IMG/VR virus record: IMGVR_UViG_3300033553_000177
Location: 1-24,468 of that record
Length of the DNA stretch: 24,468 bases
Direction: 5' to 3' (one strand)
Origin: a virus
The notes beneath the pieces are model-generated. The model saw nothing but the letters and a program-made list of their open reading frames with translations, had not been told where the DNA came from and did no database searches. Positions 14,752-21,263 of this stretch are shown here, one piece after another (position 1 is the first letter of the stretch; each line of letters begins with the position of its first letter). Position numbers and translations under genes: made by a program.

Positions 14752-14862
14752 ATGCAGCGGCTAAGCAATAAAACGAATCAGATATTTAAATGCCTCCAGG
14801 TCATTAGTTTAGCCGCGAATCCCTGGGGGCATTCAAGTATCGGAGGCGTATCATGCATCTAG
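14752..14862 (+). CDS. Possible leaderless upstream ORF, 36 aa, within the structured leader
   Basis: ATG 14752 lies 6 bases after the -10 box, the spacing shared by the leaderless genes here. The frame runs 36 codons to TAG 14860-14862, passing 10 bases over the start of the glycosyltransferase gene at 14853. The peptide begins MQRLSNKTNQIFKCLQVISL; it has no known motif. Ribosomes reading it would unfold both stems of the leader and end next to the downstream ribosome-binding site, which is what a translational control ORF would do. It may also be fortuitous, since the RNA structure constrains the same bases. Confidence 0.35.
   Translation: MQRLSNKTNQIFKCLQVISLAANPWGHSSIGGVSCI
14757..14833 (+). 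promoter_or_regulatory. Structured RNA leader with two interlocking stems (pseudoknot topology)
   Basis: Stem 1: GCGGCTAA (14757-14764) with TTAGCCGC (14809-14816), 8 perfect pairs, extendable by one wobble and one GC pair. Stem 2: AATGCCTCCAGG (14789-14800) with CCTGGGGGCATT (14822-14833), 12 pairs including one G-U. The order is 5' arm 1, 5' arm 2, 3' arm 1, 3' arm 2, so the stems cross as in a pseudoknot. If both cannot fit together, they would form a two-state switch. The ribosome-binding site CGGAGG (14841-14846) follows unpaired. It matches no riboswitch I can name. Confidence 0.6.
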
Positions 14863-16040
14863 TCAACAAATTCGATAAAGTCGTCGAGGTCAATGATCCG
14901 ACGAGGATCCGCAAATTCTTAAACAATGGGATGCGGGAGGCCACGCTCGAGGAGATCCAGGAGGACCGGGATCGTCGCATGCAGCAAGTCGCCCAGGCGT
15001 CGATCGCAAGCGGGACCGGATTTTATTATCAAACCGTCCGATCATCTCCGGATGGCTACGGCATGAGTCGCGATATCCTCAAACAGGAGCTATTCAGAAA
15101 AGGCGTATTTTTAACTGAGAATTATTCGGGCCAAAAAGTAGGGCTCTTATATTCCTATCCGTATGGGATCCTCCAAATGCGAAACGATATCCGGATCATC
15201 TATACGATGTTCGAGAGCGACAAGATCCCGGACGACTGGGCCGAATATCTCAAAGCGGCCGATCAGGTCCTCGTCCCCTCGAAGTGGTGTAAAGACGTAT
15301 TCGCAAAGGCCGGCATAGATGCTCAAGTGGTCCCTCTGGGCTATAACGATGAGGCGTTCACCTATGTAGATCGCAAGGTCCCCGTCGAGGAGGGCGAGCC
15401 GTTTACGTTTATCCACTATGACTCATTCAATATCCGCAAGGGATTCTCTCAAGTGCTCGAGGCATTTTCGGCCGAATTTAAAGACAATGAGAATGTAAAA
15501 ATGATCCTAAAAACGGTCCACGAGAAATCGCCGATCCCGATCATGCCATCTCAATATCCGAATATCGAAGTGATCCGGCATCGAATGAGCGAGGAGGACC
15601 TCGTGAAACTACTCGGCCGCGCAAATTGCATGGTGTACCCTAGCCTGGGCGAGGGATTCGGTATCACGCCTCTCGAGGCTATGGCAACCGGCCTCCCGGC
15701 GATCGTTCCGAATGCTCACGGAATATCTGAATATTTCCATCCTGAGTATATGCTCGAGGTAGAGATTGAGGAGATGGTCCCGGCCCTCTATCATCGATTC
15801 AAAGGCCAGAGCGTCGGGAATATGACGGTCCCTAGTGTAGAGGACCTCCGGGAGCAAATGCGCTATGCATTCAATCATCAGCGGGAAATGAAATATCTCG
15901 GGCAAAAAGCGAGCGAATACGTCAAAGCCTACACCTATAAAAAGACCGCAGCGAATCTCGCCGAGATCCTCCAGGCGTGGGATAAAAAGGATGTCGTCAA
16001 GCGCGCAGATAGCAAGTTTTTAATGGTGGAGGAGGTGTAA
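14853..16040 (+). CDS. Glycosyltransferase, GT-B fold (GT4-like)
   Basis: 395 aa, ribosome-binding site GGAGG at 14842-14846. The first 50 residues are a charged extension; after this come an N-terminal Rossmann-like domain, with KAADQVLVPSKWCKDVF near 135-150, and a C-terminal nucleotide-sugar domain with FIHYDSFNIRKGFSQVLEAF. The E-x7-E signature is intact in EGFGITPLE (Glu267 and Glu275) followed by AMATGLPAIVP. It should move an activated sugar onto an acceptor that cannot be told from sequence. It is the first gene of a block of four such proteins. Its expression is probably controlled by the structured leader. Confidence 0.85.
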   Translation: MHLVNKFDKVVEVNDPTRIRKFLNNGMREATLEEIQEDRDRRMQQVAQASIASGTGFYYQTVRSSPDGYGMSRDILKQELFRKGVFLTENYSGQKVGLLYSYPYGILQMRNDIRIIYTMFESDKIPDDWAEYLKAADQVLVPSKWCKDVFAKAGIDAQVVPLGYNDEAFTYVDRKVPVEEGEPFTFIHYDSFNIRKGFSQVLEAFSAEFKDNENVKMILKTVHEKSPIPIMPSQYPNIEVIRHRMSEEDLVKLLGRANCMVYPSLGEGFGITPLEAMATGLPAIVPNAHGISEYFHPEYMLEVEIEEMVPALYHRFKGQSVGNMTVPSVEDLREQMRYAFNHQREMKYLGQKASEYVKAYTYKKTAANLAEILQAWDKKDVVKRADSKFLMVEEV

Positions 16041-16041
16041 G

Positions 16042-16260
16042 ATGGTAAATTGTCCCGGACCACTATTCGAGGGCCAGATCCGGCCTATGGAATCATTCTC
16101 AGCACTCGAGATCCTGGCAGTTCACGGGTATAATCCCGAAACGCCAAAAGTAAAACGCGCGGCGGAATATCTCGAGCTATGGCGCGAGAAATCGATCGAG
16201 GCATCAAAGGCGGCAACCTGGCCGCTCGAGCCTGGCGATAATGCGGAGATCCGTCCGTGA
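16042..16260 (+). CDS. Small hypothetical protein between glycosyltransferases
   Basis: 72 aa, starting 1 base after the preceding stop with GGAGGAGG upstream inside that gene. Mostly helical and charged (YLELWREKSIEASKAA), with a Pro-containing N-terminus. Not recognised. It overlaps the next gene by 4 bases (GTGA), which supports coupled translation and a shared operon. Confidence 0.5.
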   Translation: MVNCPGPLFEGQIRPMESFSALEILAVHGYNPETPKVKRAAEYLELWREKSIEASKAATWPLEPGDNAEIRP

Positions 16261-17393
16261 ATGTCGCCTATTGTGGTCCCCTGTTCGATTACTCCGGATA
16301 TGGAGAGGCGAATCGACACGCCGCCGCAGCACTCCACGCGGCCGGCCTGAATGTGATCGCAGAGCCGGTCCACTATACGACTGAGCCCTCCGATTTCGGC
16401 GCCATAGGGCAGCTCATGGAGCAGCTAACGCACAACACGGGCGACTATGGGATTAAGATCATTCACACGACACCGGATCAATACAAGCGCTATATGGAGC
16501 CTGGCAAATACCACATCGGGCATTTTTTCTGGGAGACTGATCGGGTCCCGGAGGAATTCGCAGCCGGCCTCCGACTCGTCGATGAGATATGGACCGGATC
16601 TGAGGCAAATGCGGACGCGATCCGAAAGTCTGTTCCGGATGCAATAATCAGAGTTTATCCACAGGCTATCGAAACGGAGCGCGAGTGGCCGGAGACACCT
16701 TACGAGATCAATAATTTCGATGGTCATTTATTCTATTCGATATTCGAGTGGACCGATCGTAAAAACCCCCAGGGATTGCTCGATGCATACTGGCACGAGT
16801 TCCAGGACGGCGAGAATGTCGGCCTATTGATTAAAACCTATTTCCGCAATTTCGATCTCCAGAATAAGCGTATGATCCGGGAGCAAATCGAGGCGTTCAA
16901 AAAGAAATCAGGCCTAACGAAGTTCCCTCGAGTTTTTCTATACATGGATCTCATGGACCGCTCTCACGTTATGCGATTGCATAAGACCGGCGATACCTAT
17001 GTGAGCCCACACCGCGGCGAGGGATGGGGATTGCCGATCGCAGAGGCTATCCTAGCCGGCCATCCTGTTATTACGACGGGTTATGGCGGGATCTCCGAAT
17101 GGCTCCAGAATATTAATGGCGCGATGATCCTGGACTATGAGATGGTCCCACTCCGGGGAATGGATCACTCGGCCCGATGGTATGGCCGCGATCAAAAGTG
17201 GGCGGATCCCCGTATCGATCAACTCCGAACGTCTATGAGGTGGGCCTATGAAAAGACATCAAATGTCGAGATGCTCCGGCAGCGCGGCGAGGATCTAGTG
17301 ATCTCTCAATTCAACCTCAAAGCGGTAGGCGACGAAATGGCCGGCCGACTCAAGCGGATCGAATCAGCGTTCGCGAATGCGAGGAAACGATGA
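16257..17393 (+). CDS. Glycosyltransferase, GT-B fold (GT4-like), GTG start
   Basis: 378 aa, starting at GTG in a GTGA overlap with the preceding stop. N-terminal glycine motif CGPLFDYSGYGEANRHA (6-22), FFWETDRVPEEF (90-101) and GSEANADAIRKS mark the GT4 N-terminal domain; YSIFEWTDRKNPQGLLDAY (160-178) begins the donor domain. The E-x7-E signature is EGWGLPIAE (Glu255, Glu263) followed by AILAGHPVITT. All expected features are intact, so it is likely active. Acceptor unknown. An exact TTATCCACA motif lies inside the gene (16655-16663). Confidence 0.87.
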   Translation: MNVAYCGPLFDYSGYGEANRHAAAALHAAGLNVIAEPVHYTTEPSDFGAIGQLMEQLTHNTGDYGIKIIHTTPDQYKRYMEPGKYHIGHFFWETDRVPEEFAAGLRLVDEIWTGSEANADAIRKSVPDAIIRVYPQAIETEREWPETPYEINNFDGHLFYSIFEWTDRKNPQGLLDAYWHEFQDGENVGLLIKTYFRNFDLQNKRMIREQIEAFKKKSGLTKFPRVFLYMDLMDRSHVMRLHKTGDTYVSPHRGEGWGLPIAEAILAGHPVITTGYGGISEWLQNINGAMILDYEMVPLRGMDHSARWYGRDQKWADPRIDQLRTSMRWAYEKTSNVEMLRQRGEDLVISQFNLKAVGDEMAGRLKRIESAFANARKR

Positions 17394-17587
17394 GTAGCGA
17401 TAGCCAGGAGTCATACGACGGGAAATATATCCGCAATATGCGCGAGCTCTACGACAGTCCGTATATCGGATCTCGGAAAGCTCGCCGGGAGCGATTCAAA
17501 TCATCCGAGCACACTACCCAGAAAAAAACTAAAGATCAGATCCGAAAGGCCCGAAAGCGGCAACGGAAAAACAGGAGGACAACATGA
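17390..17587 (+). CDS. Small basic hypothetical protein
   Basis: 65 aa, starting in an ATGA overlap with the preceding glycosyltransferase. The C-terminal half is very rich in Lys/Arg (DQIRKARKRQRKNRRTT), suggesting binding to nucleic acid or an acidic polymer; the N-terminal half has tyrosines and serines (SYDGKYIRNMRELYDSPY). No family recognised. Its end overlaps the next start by 4 bases. Confidence 0.5.
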   Translation: MSSDSQESYDGKYIRNMRELYDSPYIGSRKARRERFKSSEHTTQKKTKDQIRKARKRQRKNRRTT

Positions 17588-17778
17588 AAATTACAATCAA
17601 AATGCATGGTATAGAGCACTCGGCGGAGTTCGATCACGAGGATATTACTCTCCCTCTAGCGCTACAAACGATCGTGTTTTTGCTCGAGGCGTCCGGATGG
17701 TCCCGCGACAATATCATCGAATTATTCAATGGTGATGGCGACGGTAAAAATAACCCGTTCGACTGGGAGATCTCATGA
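17584..17778 (+). CDS. Small acidic hypothetical protein
   Basis: 64 aa, in an ATGA overlap with the upstream basic protein and a GGAGGACAAC ribosome-binding site. It alternates strand-like (MKITIKMHGIEHSAEF) and helical (ALQTIVFLLEASGW) segments and ends with a Gly/Asp-rich acidic loop (FNGDGDGKNN). That short loop is calcium-binding-like in appearance only. Function unknown. It overlaps the next gene by 4 bases. Confidence 0.5.
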   Translation: MKITIKMHGIEHSAEFDHEDITLPLALQTIVFLLEASGWSRDNIIELFNGDGDGKNNPFDWEIS

Positions 17779-18197
17779 GTAAAAAACGCATCCTATATCT
17801 ATCGGTCCACGAGATACTGGAATATGACGAGGTGAAACTGTTCTCCGAACTCGGCCACGAAGTCTATTCCCTGGGCGCATATACGCAGCCAGGCGGCCAG
17901 GAGAATCGCAAGCGTCCTCCCCTCCCCGATCTCCCATATAATCCTCATTTTATCGAGCTCTCACTCCAATATCCAAAGGAACGCCTCCACGAGGAAATGC
18001 TCGAGGGAATCGATATCGTTATCATCATGCACGAGACGAAACTCGTTACTAATAACTGGCATCTGTTCAAACCATTTATAGAGCGCGGCGGCCGCGTAAT
18101 CTGGCGATCGATCGGCCAATCTGTCCCGGCCCGTGAGGATGAAATCCGCCAGGCTCGAGCCGAGGGACTGGAGATCGTTCGATACTCACCATCTTAA
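17775..18197 (+). CDS. Glycosyltransferase-like, N-terminal half (split gene)
   Basis: 140 aa forming only the N-terminal Rossmann-like half of a GT-B enzyme: ILYLSVHEILEYDEVKLFSE near the start, IDIVIIMHETKLVTNNW, and GRVIWRSIGQS before a TAA stop at 18195-18197. The next ORF begins at the very next base, in the same frame, and supplies the missing half. So the pair looks like one enzyme of about 345 aa interrupted by one nonsense codon (for example GAA or CAA to TAA). Alternatives are a true two-subunit enzyme or stop-codon read-through. Confidence 0.7.
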   Translation: MSKKRILYLSVHEILEYDEVKLFSELGHEVYSLGAYTQPGGQENRKRPPLPDLPYNPHFIELSLQYPKERLHEEMLEGIDIVIIMHETKLVTNNWHLFKPFIERGGRVIWRSIGQSVPAREDEIRQARAEGLEIVRYSPS

Positions 18198-18812
18198 ATG
18201 ACGATCGCCCGCAACGTCGGCGAGGATGCGATGATTCGATTCTATAAGGATCCGGACGAATTCAAAGACTGGAACGGCCGCAAGGCTATCGTGTTGAATT
18301 TCACTCAAGGACTCCGATCGCGCGGAATGTTCGTCGGACATCAAGCATGGAGGGGCTCCACACGAGGCCTCCCACGCGTTGTATATGGTCCAGGCAACGA
18401 GGATCTCGGAACGGCCGCGGGAGGCCTCCTGAGTTACGAGGAACAGCTCCAGGCCTATCGAGATCACCGCGTCTATTTCTACCACGGATCATTCCCGGCG
18501 AGTTATACTCTCACGCTCATCGAGGCGATGATGACAGGGATCCCGGTTGTAGCAGTCGGCGACGATATCGGTAATGGGGACATGTTCCCGGATCAAAAGA
18601 CATACGAGGCGACATCTATCATCCAGGACGGCATCTCAGGCCTGATCGGCAACACACCGGCAGAACTCCACGACAAAATGGATCCATTATTAAAGGACCT
18701 CAGAAAAGCACAGGCGATCTCGGCATTCGGCCGCGCTCGAGCAATAGAATTGTTCGGCAAAGCAAAGATAAAATCGGAGTGGGAGGAATATCTGAATCGT
18801 GGAAAATCCTAG
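18198..18812 (+). CDS. Glycosyltransferase-like, C-terminal half (split gene)
   Basis: 204 aa continuing in frame after the TAA. It has the C-terminal GT-B features: DAMIRFYKDPDEFKDW, a central strand RVYFYHGSFPASYTLT and LIEAMMTGIPVVAVGD, with Glu109 as the second Glu of the E-x7-E motif; the first Glu is missing. There is no ribosome-binding site close to ATG 18198 (nearest GGAG about 20 bases upstream), so it could be made only by re-initiation after the preceding stop or by read-through. If made alone it lacks the acceptor domain. Confidence 0.7.
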   Translation: MTIARNVGEDAMIRFYKDPDEFKDWNGRKAIVLNFTQGLRSRGMFVGHQAWRGSTRGLPRVVYGPGNEDLGTAAGGLLSYEEQLQAYRDHRVYFYHGSFPASYTLTLIEAMMTGIPVVAVGDDIGNGDMFPDQKTYEATSIIQDGISGLIGNTPAELHDKMDPLLKDLRKAQAISAFGRARAIELFGKAKIKSEWEEYLNRGKS

Positions 18813-18993
18813 CATCCTGAATCAGTTCGTCCTATATTACGAGCACCATGAGGATTGCCCTATGGAGGCCGCCGGCCGTCGTATGATTACCGAAAAGCGC
18901 CGGATCCTAAAGTGGTTCCGGTTCGAGGTCGCATTTATAATATTAACTATGGGAACGAAAGGCCGACATCATGATAAAACCGACAAGAGATAA
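18799..18993 (+). CDS. Small hypothetical protein, GTG start
   Basis: 64 aa, starting at GTG inside the end of the preceding gene (14-base overlap), with GGGAGGAA about 12 bases upstream. The composition is basic with one hydrophobic helix (FRFEVAFIILTM) near the C-terminus, and its end overlaps the GroES-like gene by 23 bases. Not recognised. It could be spurious, although its frame is open in an otherwise tightly packed region and leaves no gap between its neighbours. Confidence 0.35.
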   Translation: MENPSILNQFVLYYEHHEDCPMEAAGRRMITEKRRILKWFRFEVAFIILTMGTKGRHHDKTDKR

Positions 18994-19261
18994 AGTCCTG
19001 ATCGAGATCGTAACGATCGGCGACAAACGAGCCCAGGACGCCGCAGCGCGGATCCCCGGATTCGTCATTCCGGATCCAGAACTCCAGGGGATCCCAAATC
19101 ACGGGAAACTATTCGCGATCGGCGAGGACGTAGATCTCGAGGCGAATGTCGGAGATATGGTTATTTTTAGAGAGACGGCTCCCCGTGGATTCAACCATAA
19201 GGGACTCAAACTTTTTGCGGTCCACCCTCATCAAGTGCTCGCACGAGTGGAGGGCGCATAA
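18971..19261 (+). CDS. Second GroES-like (Cpn10) co-chaperonin
   Basis: 96 aa, the normal GroES length. It begins MIKPTRDKVLIEIV, like the GroES first strand. A longer loop (residues 16-40) ends in GFVIPD, where GroES has the mobile-loop G-I-V/I-L that docks on GroEL. Then come GKLFAIGEDVDLEANVGDMVIFRE, matching VGDKV-F, and LKLFAVHPHQVLARVEGA at the end, matching the family's E/DILA-V ending. It differs strongly from the groES at 4018. It may serve as a specialised cap for the coat protein, as T4 gp31 does, or for the host GroEL. It sits in the glycosyltransferase block, away from groEL, and its stop overlaps the next start by 1 base. Confidence 0.7.
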   Translation: MIKPTRDKVLIEIVTIGDKRAQDAAARIPGFVIPDPELQGIPNHGKLFAIGEDVDLEANVGDMVIFRETAPRGFNHKGLKLFAVHPHQVLARVEGA

Positions 19262-20328
19262 TGGCCCGGGTCCTGGTAGATTTTCATCACTCGAGCCTAT
19301 TACGATCACTCGTGATGTTATTCGAGGATCGTCTGGGGATGGAACTCTATCGCCCGATCGGGATGGAATGGTTCCACGAGGGATTCTGGGGCATTAATGA
19401 CGACATCAAAACAGCCGAGCAATTCCTGGGGATGCATCAGGCCTACTCCCCGGCCGACGGAACTCCGAATCTTAATATCATGAAAAACTATGGCAGCATA
19501 GGCGAGGAGGAGGATTTCGAGCGAGCCGATACGCTATTTATCGTCGAGCCCGGGCGAGTCTCATATCACAAAGCGGCACGACTGAAATTTTTCAAAGAAA
19601 ATCAATTCGATTATGTAATCGCATCAATCCCCGCCCATGTCCCCATATTTCGAGAACTTATCCACAGGTACAATCCCGGAGCAAAGCTCATCGTCCAGGT
19701 GGGGAATAACTGGAATATCGATCAATATGCAGGGATGCCGGTCCTGGCGTCTATTGCGCCGCAGCTCACCGCAGCAAACGCTATTTTTTACCACCAGGAA
19801 TTCGATCTCGAAGTGTTCGAGCCTAGCCCGGTCCCGGAGGAACGTAAGATCTACTCATTCGTAAATGTACTCCGGCAGCAAGGCGTCGCCTGGGAGGATT
19901 ATAAGCAAATGAAACGGCAGCTCTCCGATTTCACATTTAAATCATTCGGCGGCCAGAATGACGACGGTAACACGGACGGTCCACTCGAGACGGCCCGGAC
20001 CATGCGCGAGGCGATGTTTATATTCCACGTCAAACCGGGGGGCGATGGATTCGGCCACGTTATCCACAACGCCTATGCACTAGGACGGCCAATTATCACT
20101 CGCTCGAGCCACTATGAGCATCAACTGGCCGCAGAACTCATGGTCCCCGGGACATTTATCGACCTCGACAAACACGGTCGCGCCGTAGCGAAACGGATGA
20201 TTAATGAGCTATCGAGACAGCCAGAATTATTACAAGAAATGGGAGCAAAAGCAGCGGCCCGGTTCCGCGAGGTGGTAAACTATAAAAAAGAATCACAGGA
20301 GATAAAATCATGGCTCGAAAATCTGTAA
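19261..20328 (+). CDS. Glycosyltransferase-like protein, GT-B fold, signature altered
   Basis: 355 aa. The N-terminal domain includes VLVDFHHSSLLRSLVMLFEDR and the central Rossmann strands (DYVIASIPAHVP, AKLIVQVGNNWNI). The C-terminal donor domain has IFHVKPGGDGFGHVIHNAYALGRPIITR at residues 253-281 in two pieces. The E-x7-E motif of GT4 enzymes is here D-x7-N (Asp262, Asn270), so activity may be changed or lost. Two exact TTATCCACA motifs lie inside (19658-19666, 20060-20068). Starts in an ATAATG overlap with the GroES-like gene and ends inside the next gene. Confidence 0.7.
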   Translation: MARVLVDFHHSSLLRSLVMLFEDRLGMELYRPIGMEWFHEGFWGINDDIKTAEQFLGMHQAYSPADGTPNLNIMKNYGSIGEEEDFERADTLFIVEPGRVSYHKAARLKFFKENQFDYVIASIPAHVPIFRELIHRYNPGAKLIVQVGNNWNIDQYAGMPVLASIAPQLTAANAIFYHQEFDLEVFEPSPVPEERKIYSFVNVLRQQGVAWEDYKQMKRQLSDFTFKSFGGQNDDGNTDGPLETARTMREAMFIFHVKPGGDGFGHVIHNAYALGRPIITRSSHYEHQLAAELMVPGTFIDLDKHGRAVAKRMINELSRQPELLQEMGAKAAARFREVVNYKKESQEIKSWLENL

Positions 20329-20534
20329 AATTACTCATCGAAATAGGCCTTTTTAGTTTAACTATACTCCTCGTCGCCGGACTTTTAGCCGCGACTGGAT
20401 GGGGCCTGTGGATAATTGTCATAACGTGGATCCTCAATTATGACGGCCTGAGAATCACAATAATAGGGACGTCCGTATTCTGGGCCTCTGTGGGAGTTTT
20501 AGCATGGCTAATCCGAACAAACCGAAAGATTTAA
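20310..20534 (+). CDS. Small membrane protein with two transmembrane segments
   Basis: 74 aa, with CAGGAGATAAAATC directly before ATG 20310, inside the end of the previous gene. Two hydrophobic stretches (about residues 8-31 and 48-67) with a short loop and positive ends suggest a hairpin in the membrane. It precedes the lysis genes, so it may be an accessory lysis factor, but that is not shown. An exact TGTGGATAA (minus-strand DnaA-like box) lies within it at 20407-20415. Confidence 0.6.
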   Translation: MARKSVKLLIEIGLFSLTILLVAGLLAATGWGLWIIVITWILNYDGLRITIIGTSVFWASVGVLAWLIRTNRKI

Positions 20535-20791
20535 ATTGTAAAATAATCAATATCGAACAGGACCCGAAACACTCGGCTCGTATGATCGTCAGCCTAGAAA
20601 TCCGGGATGGCGACGGGGATCCGTATATCCGGGCCTATTCACTACTCCCTCCGGATCGTCCGATCTCTCTCGAGGAATTCGCGGTCCAGATTGCCGATAA
20701 AGATCTCTCTCGCCCTAGCAAGCCATTTCACTATCTCCAGGAGGCGATGGATTCCGCGACGGAGTTTAAAGTTACACCTCCAGAGGCCTAG
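20504..20791 (+). CDS. Hypothetical soluble protein
   Basis: 95 aa, overlapping the previous gene by 31 bases, starting at ATG 20504 with GGGAG about 13 bases upstream. Beta-strand segments (MIVSLEIRDGDG, YIRAYSLLPP) alternate with acidic helices. No domain recognised. It ends just before the promoter of the next gene. Confidence 0.5.
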   Translation: MANPNKPKDLNCKIINIEQDPKHSARMIVSLEIRDGDGDPYIRAYSLLPPDRPISLEEFAVQIADKDLSRPSKPFHYLQEAMDSATEFKVTPPEA

Positions 20792-20812
20792 AAAAAAAAC
20801 GACGCCGGGTGT

Positions 20813-20818
20813 TACTAT
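20813..20818 (+). promoter_or_regulatory. Probable leaderless promoter
   Basis: TACTAT lies 7 bases before ATG 20826; the block TATAGAGCTTATG closely resembles TATAATGAGCTTATG at 23261. No Shine-Dalgarno and no -35. This is the weakest of the leaderless set. Confidence 0.4.
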
Positions 20819-20825
20819 AGAGCTT

Positions 20826-21227
20826 ATGGATATAGGATTTTATTTATCAGTGGCCGGCGGCGTGATCGCCCTCGCAGCAATACTCGCAGCCGCGATCGTT
20901 GTGGTCCGGAGCACTACATCAAAAGAAACAGTCTCAAATCAAAAAGCATTAATCGAAACTCTCAAATCCGCAAAGGATGAGGCAAAAGAGCAGATCCTCG
21001 ATCTCCAACAAAAACACATCGACAGCTCAAAAGCGATCGCCGGCCTCCAGGGCCAGGTGGACGTCTTAAAAAATATCCCACTGAAAGAGATCTCGAGCGA
21101 CTTAAAGTCTATCGCCGGCGGTATGAATTCCCTCTCTCAAAATCAAGAAAAGATCGTCCAAATGTTCGCATCTGGAGCATCCTCTCATACTGAAAAGACC
21201 ACTACTACGACAAATATTCCGGCGTGA
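20826..21227 (+). CDS. Membrane-anchored coiled-coil protein in the lysis region
   Basis: 133 aa from ATG 20826. The frame is open further upstream, but that part is Arg/Ser-rich shadow sequence of the preceding gene. Residues 4-27 form one transmembrane helix (SVAGGVIALAAILAAAIVVV); residues 35-110 form a long coiled coil (KALIETLKSAKDEAKEQI and so on), and the tail is Thr-rich. This design resembles holin partners or spanin-like accessory proteins placed just before endolysin and holin, but no motif proves it. Translation likely starts on a leaderless mRNA. Confidence 0.6.
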   Translation: MDIGFYLSVAGGVIALAAILAAAIVVVRSTTSKETVSNQKALIETLKSAKDEAKEQILDLQQKHIDSSKAIAGLQGQVDVLKNIPLKEISSDLKSIAGGMNSLSQNQEKIVQMFASGASSHTEKTTTTTNIPA

Positions 21228-21233
21228 TATTAT
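21225..21233 (+). promoter_or_regulatory. Promoter of the GH25 lysin gene
   Basis: TGATATTAT, the same extended -10 as at 9427 and 14737, partly inside the end of the previous gene. Here a 24-base leader with a GGAGG site follows, so this gene is not leaderless. Confidence 0.6.
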
Positions 21234-21260
21234 AGAATCGTAACCATTATGGAGGGCTAA
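21233..21260 (+). repeat. Leader motif shared with the gene at 1794, copy 2
   Basis: TAGAATCGTAACCATTA followed by GGAGGGCTAA; 16 of the first 17 bases match copy 1 at 1761. Confidence 0.55.
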
Positions 21261-21263
21261 ACG

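Noticed and set aside
17744-17766. Calcium-binding EF-hand in the small acidic protein
   Set aside because: The DGDGKNN loop looks similar, but the flanking helices and the twelfth-position Glu of an EF-hand are not in place.
17775-18812. Alternative genetic code (recoded stop) as the reason for the split glycosyltransferase
   Set aside because: TAA ends many other genes here at sensible places (for example 3373, 5855, 13596), and TAG and TGA are also used as normal stops, so general recoding is not supported.
20607-20825. N-terminal extension of the membrane coiled-coil protein
   Set aside because: Arg/Ser-rich shadow of the gene at 20504; the membrane helix right after ATG 20826 and the -10 box before it fit the later start.
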